NCBI GenBank assembly: GCA_021397835.1
Contig: JAJFZO010000272.1
Coordinates: 1 to 64,000 of the forward strand
Length of the DNA stretch: 64,000 bases
Direction: 5' to 3'
Source: Moringa oleifera
Taxonomy: Eukaryota > Streptophyta > Magnoliopsida > Brassicales > Moringaceae
The position numbers were made by a program, and so were the translations under genes. The number at the start of each line of letters is the position of its first letter. The first letter of the stretch is position 1. Under the pieces are notes generated by a model, which had not been told where the DNA came from, did no database searches, and saw nothing but the letters and a program-made list of their open reading frames with translations. This document shows, piece by piece, positions 37,241-49,622 of the stretch.

Positions 37241-40200
37241 ATAACCCCAAACCTGAACCCGAATCAAACCCGAAACTCATAACCTGAAACCCCGAACCTG
37301 AACCCAAACCCGAACCTAAACCCGAAACCCAAAATCTCGAACCTCGAACCCAAAACCATGAATCTCTAAACCCTAAAACCCCAAACCCCAAAACCCAAAA
37401 CTCTAAACCCCTAATCCAAAACCCTAAACCCTTAACCTCAAACCCCTAAACTCTTAAACCCTAATCCTTAACCCTTAAACCTTAACCCCTAAACCCTTAA
37501 ACCCCTAACCCCCAACTGTTAAACTTTAAACCCTAAACCCTAACCCGTAACCCTTAAACTATAACCCTTAAACCCTAAACCCCAATCCTTAACCCTTAAA
37601 CCTTAATCCCTAAACCCAAACCCTAAATCCTCACTCTTAAACCCTAAACCTTAAACCCTAAACCCTAAACCTCAAACTCTCAAACCAAACTCCTAACCGT
37701 AAACCCGAATCCAGAAACCCCAAACTCGAAACGTGAAACTTGAAACTGAAAATCTAAAACCCAAAACCAAATAACCAAAATCCAAAACCCAAAACCCAAG
37801 AACCAAAACCCTAAACCCTAAAACCTCAACCCCCAAAACCCAAACCCCAAACCCAAAACTCGAAACCCAAAACCTAAAACCCGAACCCAGAACCTAAAAC
37901 CTTAAACCTTAACCCTTAAACGCCTAACCCTTGAACCCTGAACACTGAACCCTCACCCAAACCATTGACCCCCACAACCCTAAGCTCTAATCTCAAACCA
38001 CAAACCCCAAACCCAAACCCTCAATCCTCAACTCTCAAACCTAAAAATCCCAAAAACCAAAACCCAAATCCTCAAATCACAAATCCCAAACCTCAAACCC
38101 CAAACCTCAAACCCAAACCTCTTAAACTCTAACTCCCAACCCTTAAACCCTAAACCTTTAAACCCTAACCCTTAAACCCTAAACCCGAACTTGACCCTCA
38201 AACCCTAAATCCTAACCCCTAACCCTTAACCCTTAACCCTTAACACCTAAACCCAAAGCCCTAAATCTCTAACCCCTAAACCAAAAACTTTAACTCAAAA
38301 CCCTAAACCCCTAAATCGAAAACCTTAACTCTAAAACCCTAACCCTAAATCTTAAACCCTAGACCCCAAACTTTAAACCCTAAACCCAAAACTCTAAACT
38401 CCAAACCCCTATCCCCTAACCCCAAGACCCTTACGCGCTAAGCTTTAAACCCTAAACCTTAAACCCGAAACCTCGAACTCGAACCCAAACTTAAAACCTG
38501 GAACCCAAAACCCTAGACTTCGAACCTCGAACCCCAAGCCCCGAACCTCTAAACCCTAAAACTTTAAACCCCGAAACCCAAAAACCTAAACCTAATCCCT
38601 AAGCCTCAAATCCTAAACCCTAAACTTTTATCCCTAACCCCTAACCCCTAACCTCTTAAACCCTAACCCCTAAACCTTAACCCTTAAACCCTTAACCCCA
38701 AACTGTTAAACTTTAAACCCTAACCCTTAAACCCTAACCCCTAACCCCTAAACCCTAAATCGCAATCCTTCACCCCTAAACCTTAATCACTAAACCCCAA
38801 ACCTTAAACCCTGAAACCTAAACCGTCAAATCCCAACCCCTAACCCAAAACCCAAAACCTGAAACCCTAAACTCGAAATGCAAAATTTGAAACTGAAAAT
38901 CCTAGGCCCTAAAAATTAAACCCAAAACCTAAGAACCAAAACCCTAAACCCTAAACCGTAAAACCCCATCCCCCAAGACCCCAAATTCTAACCCCCAAAA
39001 CCGAAAGTTAAAACCCGAAACCTAAAACTCAAACTCAAAATCTTAAACCTTAAACCCTAACCCCTGAACCCCTAACCCTTGAATCCTGAATCCTGAACCC
39101 TAACCCAAACCTTTGACCATACACCCCTAAGCCCTAACCCCAAACCCCAAACCCCAAAACCCAAAACTTAAAACTCTAAACCCCAAATCACAAATCCCAA
39201 ACCCCAACCTCCCAACCTCCAACTCTAAACCCTAACCCCTAAACCCTAACCTTAAACCGTAAACCCGAGCCTAAGCTTCGAGCCCTAAACCTCGAACCCT
39301 AAACCTCGAACCCTAAATCCTAACCCCTAACCCCTAACTTTTAACCCTTAACCCTAAGCCCTAAATCTGTAACCTCTAAACCAAAAACCTTAACTCTAAA
39401 ACCCAAAACCCCTAAACCAAAAACCTTAACTCTAAAACCCTAACGCTAAATCCTAAACTCTAGACTTTAAACTCTAAACCCCTAACCCCTAGCCTTTTAC
39501 ACCCTAAGCCCTAAACACTAAACCCTAAACCCTTAACCTTAAATAGTAATCTGAAAAAAGAAAACTAGCATTAGCCCCAAAAAACATCATTGAACATACC
39601 AAAAATCTAAAAGAAAAATTATTAGAAAGGTATGAAATTTAATACTATATTTAATTTCGAATGTCTTTATACTTAAGATGAGTTAGTCGAATAAAAAAGT
39701 AGTCGTTAATTAATATAAAAATAAAACTCTCACTCATTTCAGTCAATATGAAAAAGAAAAGGAAGTTATAATTGCTCGTCTCATTTTAGTGTAGTGGCTG
39801 CTTTGTAGAGCTACTAAATCTAAACCTCAAACCTCGAATCCTGAATCTCAAACCCCAAATCCCAAACCTCGAACCTTGATCTCTAAATCATGTACTTGAA
39901 ACCCTGAACCCTGAACCTTGAACCCAGAACCCAAAATCGAAGCCTCAAAACCCAAAACCTCCAACCCACACGTAAACCTAAAACCCAAAACCTCGAACCT
40001 CAAACCTAAACCCCCAACCTCTAAACCCTAAACTCCAAACCCCAAAACCCAAAAACCTAAACCCCTAATCCCTAAACCTCAAATCCTAAAACCCCAAACC
40101 TTAAACCTCGAACCCCAAGCTCCGAACCTCTCAACCTTGAACCCTGACCTAAACCTTTGACCCGGCACCCCTAACCCCAAAACCCCAAACCCCAAACTCA

Positions 40201-40620
40201 AACCCTCAACCCTTAGCTCTCAAACCTAAAAACCCCACAACCTAAAACCCCAAATCACAAATCCTAAACCCTAAACCCCAAATCATAAATCTCAAAACCT
40301 AGCCCCCAACCTTCAACTCCCGACCCTCAACCCTCAACCTTAAACCCTAAACCCTAGCCTCGAGTCTCGAGCCTCACCCTTGAACCTCGAACCTCGAATC
40401 CTAACCTTTAACACTTAACCCTTAACCTCTAAACCCTAAACCGTAAATCTCTAACCCCTAAACCAAAAACCTTAACTCTAAAACCCTAAACCTCTAAACG
40501 AAAAACTTTAATTCTAAAACCTTAATCCTAAACCCCAAACTCTAAAGCTCACACCCCTAACCCCTAACCCCTTGAACTCTAAGCCCTAAATGCTAAACTC
40601 TCAACCTTTTAACCCTAAAT
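37240..40620. repeat. Second degenerate telomere-like satellite block
   Basis: Same C-rich/A-rich degenerate CCCTAAA family and orientation as 1-6239. The ACCTTTGACC... landmark recurs near 37963, 39110 and 40150. The block is interrupted at 39541-39825 by a copy of the ~285-base spacer sequence also found at 6240 and 40621. Since unit sequence lies on both sides, this is an interstitial block. Confidence 0.85.
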
Positions 40621-42694
40621 GATCATCTGAAAAAAAAAAAAACAATATTAGCCCCAAAATCATCATTAGATGTACCAAAAATCTAAAAAAAAAATTATTA
40701 GAAATGTGTGAAATTTAATACTATATATAATGTCAAATGTCTTTATACTTAAGATGAGGTAGTCTGAATAAAAAAGTAGCTCTTAATCAATATAAAAATA
40801 AAACTCCCTCCCATTTTAGTCAATACTAAAAAAAAAGGAAGTTATAATTATTACCCATCTCATTTTAGTGTAGTGGCTACTTTTTAGAGCTACTCACTGG
40901 CAGGTGTGTTATGCATGTCATTGTTGAGGTTTTGGAATGGGTCTATATATGTCAAATTTTTAAAAAATTAATAATAATAAAAGAAACTGTGAAACCATAG
41001 AATATTTTCAATATTAACTTAATCACCTTGATACATGTAAAAAATGAAATAATTACTATACATTCTAAAATCATATTGATCATATAAACTTAAAAATAAT
41101 CAATTAGCATGAATAAAAATGATTTATATAATTAAAAAATGAAATTAAGTAAATTCCTTTCTAAGTCCAATGCACTTAAATAAGCTAAACATATATTAAT
41201 TCAAAAAATGAATTTGAAATTTTAAAAAATTATAATAAATTAGATAGTCATTTATAAGTTAGTAAAAATCAATATGTTTGCCAAAAAAATGAAGAACACT
41301 ATTTTTTAAAAAAAAATCAGTCAAAATTAGTAAGCAATGCTATCAAAATATGACATATATTGTTAACAAACAATTGTAATATAAATTGATTAAAGAGAAT
41401 TGTTAATATATTAAATAATTACAATAACATTTCATGTTTTTTATTTAAATGAATGGTTACAACTTAATTTTATTTTAAAAAATTAATAAGTTACATTAAT
41501 TAAGTATATTTTAAAAATTATAGAAACATGATTAAAATTTTATTTTTAAAAGATTAATATCTCATTTATTAAAAGTAATTGAAAAACTTATATGCTGCTT
41601 CAATTCTCAAGGGCTAAGCTTGGCATCACGGAAAGTGGCATCCGTGCAGTTTAGTGGAGGTTCTTTTCATTTTTATTTTATCTTTTGTTTTTAATAATAA
41701 TAATAATAATAATTTATTATTAAAATATAAATATATAAATTAAATAATAAAGTTTTAATTTTTATAAAACTTATCAAAATGATTTATTTTGCTAACAAAA
41801 TAAATTCATTCATTTTGCTAACAAAATAAAGTCATTCATTTTAGAGTTGATAAAGATTACTTAAGCTATTGGAATCTTGTTTATTTTTTAACCGTTTTTA
41901 ATATGTAAATCAAGAACAAATAAATAAATTATTATAAAATTAAAATTACAAAAAATAATATATCACTACTAAATGAAAATGGAAATGATTATTATTTTTT
42001 GTTAAAATATTATTAAAAATTAAAAAAATAATTTACTCACAAATCAAAAATTCGATATCAATTTAAACTACACTAACTATGTTTGTGAATATTACATTAA
42101 AAATTTTAACCCGAATTTTAGAATATATCAAATTTTAATATAATGTAAATTATTTAAAAAATGAAAAAAATCATATATATAAAAGATTGTCATAACGTGA
42201 TATGTAATGTACACATCAATTGTTTTACTTTATTAAAAATAAAATTTACTTAATTTATTTGATTAATCAAACAATTTATGAATGATTATTAATGTACAAA
42301 TAATTAAATATATAAATAACAAATTTTTTAACAAAAATTTAATATTTTATAATCATACACTTATAAAATTAATATTTTAAATAAAAATTATATTCTTTGA
42401 ACTAGCCTGTTTGGCACACAAACAAGCCTCCATGCCTAATCTCAATGTGCTTGCCGTCTACACCCTTAAAATAATCATAACCATATGAACTAGCCATTTT
42501 CACATGACTGGGTATGTGTCGTGAATTTGACGTTTGTCACATATCATGAGGTCCTCGACTGGTGAGCTTATCATGCCTTTCCCTTTTTGGCTTCATTGCC
42601 AAATAAAACCATCTGTAGTAAAAACTGCAAATAGTGGCCTTCGGTCTTCCGCAACAGAGGGGAAGAAAGAGAGAGAGAGAAGAGACAGAGAAAG
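40621..42694. other. AT-rich spacer of unit 4 and MBD copy 4 upstream region
   Basis: Collinear with 6240-8285. A small local duplication (ATTTTGCTAACAAAATAAA, about 41785-41830) is absent from unit 1. It ends in a GA-rich leader directly before the ATG at 42695. No gene seen. Confidence 0.7.
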
Positions 42695-44430
42695 ATGGAG
42701 GAAAACCAAGAGACTCCTAAAATGTTGTCGAAGGTAGCTTGGATTTGTTCGTTTTGTTTGTTCTCTTTTCTAATTATATCATCTTTATTTACCGGTTGTA
42801 TAGTTATGCTTTTTTCTTTTGTTGGTAAAATTATCTTTTTATTTTTCTCTAGAATCCTGTTTGGTAGCTGAGAAAATGACGGGGAAGAATTTTTTTTTTT
42901 TTAAAGACAATTGTAGTTGTGTCATCGTTTTAGGCTAGGAAAACGTTTGGTCAGGTGAATGTGAGGCAACAAACCAGTGAGTTTTAGGTGTCGTTTACCG
43001 GGAAGGCGCAAGATTTTCGAATATATTTTCTTCATGCCTTTTCAGAATTTTTTTTTTCTGTCTTCTTGGATCCGAACGAAGTTAAGAGGTAGAGAAACTG
43101 TTTCGTATTGCATGCATGGTTAAACAGTGATTTGCAACTGATACATGTGGGGCGCTTCTCGTGCTCCCAGTGATGACTGACTTGGAGAACGTGGTCTGGC
43201 TTTGTTAACAAAACGAGCTCATTTGTTGTTTAAAAATTAGATTAGGGATTTCAAAGATTGTTCCCTTTGTTTAAGAAGAATTTGGGGTTTTGCATCCCAC
43301 AAAGGGTATTAAAAGGGAAGAAAAAAATGAACCTGCGGTGAGGATGGACTTAGGTGTTATGAATGTGTGGTTGGGTTAAAGGGGTGTGGTTTAGTGGTTG
43401 AATACTTTTCATACTTTCATGAGTATATGTAGAAACACTTGGTATTTGAAGAAGAATTATATAAAGAGAAGGACAAAAAAGAAGGATATGGGTTTGGGTT
43501 TGGGTTGGAAGAAATGCAGATTGCTATGATGTTTCTACATAAAAGTGGCTATTTGTTATGTGGCTTGACAACACTAATTTTTCATGTTGCTTTTGATGTA
43601 TACTCTCTGGATGCAGTTATTTCCCTGCTTTGAAATCACAGCTTTTGTTCTTTTTCTCTGATTAGATAATTGTTATGTCAGTCTGGTCTCCGTTTTCCTT
43701 TCCTAGCATGAAGCAAAAATTTGTATGGTTAGTCATTGAGCTTTTCAGGTTGGATTGTTTAGGCCTTGATGATTGTACTAACGTTTTTACATTTTGTAAA
43801 TATTGGATTTATGTATCTGTGACTCATCAAAGCTGGTTAAAGAAAGGAAGCTACCTCTAGAATTCGGCTAGTCTAAGGGTGCCAGAATTATGTTAACCAA
43901 TATATTTACTGTCTACTGAATTCTCATAGCAGAAATCACGGGGAGCACCCAGATTAGTGGATACATATGCTGTACAATGTGAAGAATGCCTTAAATGGAG
44001 GGTGATTGATACACAGGAAGAGTATGAAGAAATCAGAAGTAAAGTTATGGAGGACCCATATGTTTGCAGTAAAAAATCTGGTGTCACCTGCGAGGACCCT
44101 GCTGACATGGATTATAATGCTAGTGGGACATGGGTCATCGACAAGCCTGGTATCCCCAAAACCCCAAAAGGCTTTAAGAGGAGCTTAGTGCTCAGAAGAG
44201 ATTACTCAAAAATGGATGCTTACTACATCACTCCAACTGGGAAGAAGCTGAGAACTCGCAGTGAAATTGCATCATTCCTGGAAGCAAACCCAAAATACAA
44301 AGAAATATCCATCTCAAACTTCAATTTTACAGTCCCCAAGGTAATGGAAGACACTGTTCCCCAGAATTTTCTGAGAAAGAGTTCTGATTATAGCAGCAAT
44401 AAAAGATCCAGAGTAGCAAAGGATTTTTAA
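42695..44430 (+). CDS. MBD4-like CW zinc finger/MBD protein, copy 4 (open)
   Basis: Exon 1 is 42695-42733 (MEENQETPKMLSK), the intron is 42734-43932, and exon 2 is 43933-44430 (498 bases, stop TAA). The product is 178 residues. Its layout matches copy 3: a CW zinc finger with all four Cys (VQCEECLKWR, VCSKKSGVTC), then an MBD-like domain (WVIDKPGIPKTPKGFKRSLV, KMDAYYITPTGKKL, FLEANPKYKEISISNFNFTV), then a basic tail ending RVAKDF. I placed the start at 42695 because the splice keeps frame and the same MEENQ start exists in copies 1 and 3. One residue in the MBD core differs from copies 2 and 3 (Lys for Glu in TPKGF). It is the copy closest to a working two-exon gene with a compact intron. Confidence 0.82.
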
Positions 44431-45195
44431 GCTGGAACTTAAGAAACTAGCCTGCTGAAATGTGTTCCTTTTGCATTTGTTTTGTTGGGTATGCTTGATG
44501 CAACAAGGCTTCTTAAGCTCTCTCTCTCTCTCAAATATTTGTCCGAATCTTTGTGGACTGGGTAAAAACTGTCTGTGTGAAAACTGACTGCATGAATGCC
44601 TTGTTAATAGAACAGCTAGAGAAACAGCTATATGAGTCTAATAGAAAATTGATCTTTGGACATTTATCTGAATTTGGCTTTTTACACAAGTAGATATAAA
44701 ATTTTGACTTTTTTTTTACCATTGAAGGTGCACACATTTTCTTTCTCAATACCAATGACAACACTTGGTAATTACTTATATATGCATTGCCAAAGAAGCC
44801 AATATGCCCCTGTTGGCCTATGAAGTTAAACTTGCAAGGACCTGAAATGGAATTGTATCCCAGAACAGGACACTAGCCATGCTGTGGACATTTCAGTTTG
44901 TTCAACAGAGCAACCCTCAGATTCTTGTTCAGTAAGGAAATGCAACACTGGAGCACTTTGTTAATCTTGTATTAGCCATGGTATAACTGTGTGAACCTGC
45001 TTTGAGATCAGCCAGAACCCTCAAATTCTTTCTGCTGTACCTTGGTCTGAACTTAGTCAGGTTTAGTGTACTCAAGCAGCATCTTCGGGAGGAGTGATGG
45101 GGAGGTAATCTTGGAGCCAAGGAGAATATGTGCGACGCAATATACATTCATCTTTCTTTTGCTTAATGCTTCTCTTGAGTATCTATTTGCTAAAT
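44431..45195 (+). other. 3' region of MBD copy 4
   Basis: Collinear with the regions after copies 1-3, with a CT run near 44519. Frames on either strand here differ between copies and are not called. Confidence 0.55.
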
Positions 45196-45204
45196 GTATG
45201 GTTG

Positions 45205-45775
45205 GTGGTACCTTGAATTCCTTGGCCACAGTTGAAAAATTCAGGCATCTGAGAAGACCTTCAAAGTTCAAGCAGCTTGATCAAATCTTTATTACCACCA
45301 ATATAGGCTTCATCAACTGGAGTATTCCCCCACCTGTAAGTAGAAATCAATCGACCAGAAACAATTTATATTGGAAAGTTCAGGGTCAAAAACAGGAAAA
45401 CACGCGAGTGCTCAAGGAAGGTGACTTGCTTTACCATGAAGGCGTTCGATCAGGATATTGTCTTTTTGCCACTCATGTCAGTACTAACCAACTTTCAACT
45501 ATTCTTAAATTTGGTTCAAAGTAGATGGGAGCTCAGAGAAATTTAACGGCTTCCCTACGAGAATTAGTATTTCAATAGAGATATAAACTCTGTAGCATTC
45601 AAAAGTAGAATAGATTACCAAGTTTAGTGGAAACTGAACATCTAACCCGCAAAGCAGCCCTTAAATTTGGTGAAGATTGCTCCAGCTGTTAACAAGTAAA
45701 GACAGCACTTGATCATGTCCATTCTTGATAGCTTCAAGCAAGGGAGTGTTTCCAAACTTATCTAATCAACATAGA
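45205..45775 (-). pseudogene. Ankyrin-repeat remnant of a SKOR/GORK-like K+ channel, copy 3 (unit 4)
   Basis: On the minus strand, 45762-45665 reads DKFGNTPLLEAIKNGHDQVL then SLLVNSWSN, off frame from the expected repeat end. A second piece, 45332-45205, after a CTTACAG acceptor, reads WGNTPVDEAYIGGNKDLIKL followed by LELxxSS with a one-base change of frame after LLEL. The structure is the same as at 29485-30060. The middle ankyrin exon is absent, and no channel core is present. Confidence 0.6.
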
Positions 45776-45779
45776 TTAA

Positions 45780-47670
45780 AAAAATGGTTGCTAGATTTTT
45801 TGCGAAAATCCAGTTCACTAATATGTTGATAATTTATGAAATGTTTATGGAATGCATCAATCCAAGAATGATGCTTGTAATATCAATGCTTTTAAACCAA
45901 TAAAGAAAAAATCTGAAAAATGTATTTAAAATCAGAAAATAGAGTGACTCAAATAAAGATGACATACTGATCTCTGGACTGATGCTACATTATACAACAG
46001 ATCTATGTGAGGCACCAAATATGAGTATGCAACCAAAGTAACGTAATTATATGCTTCTCCCATAGACTTCTGATATAAAACTTAATTTAACTCTAATCTA
46101 CTATCTTCATTTGTCTTATGTGATACCAATTTGAAAGATAGCAGTCCATCACCCTTCGATTATATCATGTCATAGATAAAGCTTACCAAGTTGACAAAGC
46201 CAGGCAAATCGATGCATTCATTAGAAGTTCCCCTCAGAATAATGTTACTAAATGAACAAAAATTAATCGATCCCTTTGATAGAGAGTGTAAACTGCTTAC
46301 CAAAGAATTCAGAAATTAGGATAACTTACTCGGAGAGGCATACAAATTGTAAGACAATGAATGCTCTTCAACTCATTAGGTCACTGAGAAACTTCTTTAC
46401 AGATATTTTTGCTTAAGCCTACAAGTTGTTGGGTCCTTCCAGAAGACAACTTTTGATTTACTTGGTTTTCATGAATATAAATGCTGTGACCGAATCACCA
46501 TTTTTCCTAACAATTTTCAGTATACCAAATAAGCTCTAGCAAAAGCAAACATGAATGTTAATTAGAAGACAAGCCATCGTCTAGATTCTTTGATTTCGGA
46601 GCTTTGTCACGGTATGAATCTTTCATGCGTATTGATTGTGTTGATCTAGTTTAAATTTTATGTATTTGGTAGATTGAACAGTGTGCAGAACACATTGCTT
46701 CCAATAATTACCCTTTATGTTTATACCAAAAAATTTCAATCAATTATAGAGTATTATACCCTTTATGCCTTTTATCCTTCATGAACATAAAAAACTAAAG
46801 AAACAAAGGCATCAAAACTCATTGCATTGACTGTGATAAGGCATAATAAGCCTTGAGATCATAAGCCTTTCAAGTATTAGCCTTAGATTAACTCCATCAA
46901 GAAAATGATGAAGTAAATTAATAATAATTGTCACAGTTAACATTCTGGATTCCACATGACCATAAACTCTTAGGCCTCTACCTGGGCACTTCTGCACCGC
47001 CTTGCCTTGAGGAACACCTTGAATTAGCCTTTTAAGAACATTAAATAAGGCAGAGATATCAGATCAAAGATCCAGAAAAGCATAAGGAGAAAAGCCATCG
47101 TTTACCTTGCATGTCAAAGATGGTTTTTGTCAAAGATGGTTTTTGTTGTATTTTCATCTTTCATACTTTTGAGCCCTTGGCTCAAATTCACTGTACCTAG
47201 TAAAATAGATGGAATAGAGAGATAGAGAGATGGTGAAACATGTGGGATAAAAGAGTCCCTACCTGTTGCTTACCTTATTCCTCCAAATTTCGGATATTCT
47301 GGTGTTGTCATCGATTATGCAAAATTTTCACTTTATCAAAATAAGAAACTTAAATTATGTGTCACTCTATATTTAGCTGTATTTATTTATGTATATTACA
47401 ACAAAATAAAAGGTTAGAGATGCCATTCTCTTGATAATTAAATACAATATGTTGCATATGCACCTGCACTGCCCATGTTGCAAAACTTTGGAAGTTCTAG
47501 ACTTTAATGCATCACAATCGAACAACCACAAAATATGATGCTAACAAACTATTAAAGTCCCTAAAACAACAAAATGCTACAAATCAGCATCCTCAAAAAG
47601 GTTCCAATATTAACAAAAAATTACAGATTGCATGCATCATTCCTTCCAAAATATATCTTTCATGCAGAGG
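45780..47670. other. Non-coding, unit 4
   Basis: About 45800-46430 appears specific to this unit and has no gene. About 46460-47670 is collinear with 11900-13120. No credible coding region. Confidence 0.45.
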
Positions 47671-47671
47671 G

Positions 47672-48365
47672 TTAATCTGCATATATAGGTGTCAAAGCAC
47701 CATCGATCATGACCAATCTAAGCAGTCGAGGATACTTCGGTTTTGGGGGTAAAGGTTTTACCTCCCGTGCTCGTGACTGTGACTGTGACTGTGCCTGTGC
47801 CTCCCGGGATGGTAAAGGCTTTACCTCTTGTGCCTGTGCCTCCCTGGATGGTAAGGGTTTTACCTCTTGTGCTTGTGACTGTGACTGTGACTGTGCCCGT
47901 GCCTCCGCCTCCAAATCCTGTGACTGTGCCCGTGCCTCCGCCTCCAAATCCTGTGCCTGTGCCTGTGCCTCCAAATCCACGGAGGCATCGAATGTGGTGG
48001 AAGCATCCAATCTGCTGCTGGCATCGCAAATTCTGGTGACATCAAAACTGTTGACCTTTCTCCTCAAATGTAGTGTCCAGATCGTAAAGATGATTCCCAA
48101 TAAAAAGCCCAACACAAAGGCAACGAGGAATATCACGGTCTGATTTAGAAAAACAATTACCAAAAAACTGAATAATATCAATATTAGAATAACAGAGACA
48201 CAAACACATCTTGGCCCACACTAAATAAATCAACACACATACAGAAAGAAGCTCCTTTTACTTACATTCAGCATTTTGACTATAACAAGCTGACAAGCAG
48301 CTAGCACCAAGATAACAAAGCACACCAATGGAAATTGAAACAAACTGAATCGAAGGGCTCACCAT
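47672..48365 (-). pseudogene. Small membrane protein with expanded repeat tail, copy 3 (unit 4)
   Basis: Exon 1 is 48365-48266, the donor is GTAAGT, and exon 2 is 48139-47672 (468 bases, a whole number of codons, open to its stop). Exon 2 encodes TVIFLVAFVLGFLLGI, YLRRK-like basic residues, a Ser/Asp-rich stretch, then an expanded tandem repeat with units like DLEAEARAQSQ and EVKPLPSREAQAQ, then KPLPPKPKYP and the C-terminus GALTPIYAD. Exon 1 is 100 bases where 99 would join in phase: an extra T after GGTGTGCTT shifts it. Without that base the N-terminus would be hydrophobic and continue into the membrane segment. It may be broken, or the true start may lie elsewhere. Family not recognised. 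Confidence 0.5.
47775..47985. repeat. Coding minisatellite in the membrane-protein tail
   Basis: Short GTGCCTGT/GACTGT and TCCGCCTCCAAATCCTGTG units, and a longer block around GATGGTAAAGGCTTTACCTC, are repeated in tandem. The matching region is about 55 bases in unit 1 (13205-13260) and about 85 bases in unit 3. Repeat changes keep the exon 2 frame open in all copies up to KPKYP. Confidence 0.6.
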
Positions 48366-48779
48366 TTTAGCAAACTGATTGCACCGCTTCCAAAATGAAC
48401 CAGCTACACGTTACCCACCTGTTTACCCGGTTAGAATTTAAAAGCAGCTAATAAAACATAATAATCATTTTGAAAAATTAACAAAACCATAAAAACAACC
48501 CAATATAACAAATCATACAAAATATTAAAAAAAAATAAATCAAAGTTGAGCTCCAAGCTAATGGATGACCACTTAGTCAAAAACTACATGACTTATCACT
48601 GAGATTACCATGCAACGTTTTTCTCTATCCTTTAACATTTCACGTTTCCAACTTTCCGTATCATTATGACCCTTACATGGACCTACTGATTTTTTTTTTT
48701 TCATAGATTATACCCACTGACTTCTTTCTTCTAACATAATAACACTCTCGCCATTTACACAGCAATTTGAGTTCACGAT

Positions 48780-49140
48780 AACTGAGCTGACCTGCGGGAC
48801 GGATGAAGGAAAAGCAGGGAGATAAAAGAAGAGATCAAATCGAAAAGCCAGCAACAGATTCAGCGAAAGACCCACAAACAGTACACAGGAGAAAGAGGAA
48901 ACACAGACACAAAAGAGGTTAATGGAAGCAGGAGAAAATAATACAAAAAAGAGCGGTCACTGAGGGCGTCTAAAACCGACCCGCAATAAGCCTCCACATG
49001 GCGCTTGCAACCCCAAGATGTGAAGAGACGCGAAGAAACGCCCCGTATCTTCGTAATCTTACGAAGCAGGAGCATTAAATGCCCGCAAGGAGACCCTGGC
49101 CGCCTCTTGTCTTTTCAGGGGAAAAAAGGAAGCTGTGGCC
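48780..49140 (-). other. Conserved 5' exon-like block (minus), unit 4
   Basis: Counterpart of 16240-16660. In unit 4 the three-exon block of the unrecognised gene (15176-15717 in unit 1) is deleted, so this block sits directly before the small membrane-protein gene. The MWRLIAGRF frame stops early here (TAG). Confidence 0.35.
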
Positions 49141-49220
49141 GGCAAAGTCGCACATTCATTGGTAAATTACATCTATTATTCGACCTCTGTCAAGGATATG
49201 ACCTTTATCATTCAAAAATT

Positions 49221-49229
49221 TTAAAAATA
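49221..49229. repeat. Left target-site duplication, TTAAAAATA
   Basis: This 9-base sequence precedes the transposon. Joining 49220 plus one copy of the 9-mer to 58452 recreates the uninterrupted sequence at 34776-34800. Confidence 0.8.
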
Positions 49230-49622
49230 AAATTATCAAAATTAATAGTTTGATATTAAATTTTTGTAAAAAAAATTATGTTTTATTAAATTTAATTTTT
49301 TTAATATTTAAATATTTTGAAAAGTCAAAAATATTCTTACAAAAGATAATGATACTCTTAAAAATTAAATGAACTCAAAAATTTATGAGATTTGTCTTAA
49401 CATATTTTTTTTGGAGAAAAAATCGTTCTCTCTTTCGATCACTATCTCTCTTTGAGCTCTGTCTTTCTTCGCCCTTCCTTTGAGTTTTATTTCTTCCAAT
49501 CTTTGTATCCAAGATCTATCAAATCAAGATCCCAAGAAGAAATCGAAGGCTAGTTATCTTGCGCAGAGAAGAAGCTCGTGTTTTTGACAATATATTCTTC
49601 TTCATAATCAGACTGTGCTCGA
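49230..49622 (+). promoter_or_regulatory. Left terminal region and transposase promoter/leader
   Basis: AT-rich terminus followed by a CT-rich leader (about 49425-49510) that ends at the ATG at 49623. No motif array in this part. A TATA position could not be fixed. Confidence 0.45.

Noticed and set aside
45066..45524. 152-codon + frame
   Set aside because: It overlaps the minus-strand ankyrin remnant and its intron, and the frame is broken in units 1 and 3. A piece reading RVLKEGDLLYHEGVRSGY looked protein-like, but I could not tie it to a family.
47709..48143. Long + and extra - frames over the membrane-protein repeat (Cys/Asp-rich or Val/Pro-rich products)
   Set aside because: They are shadows of a repeat whose length is a multiple of three, open in several frames. 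Only the frame with a membrane segment and conserved C-terminus is kept between units.
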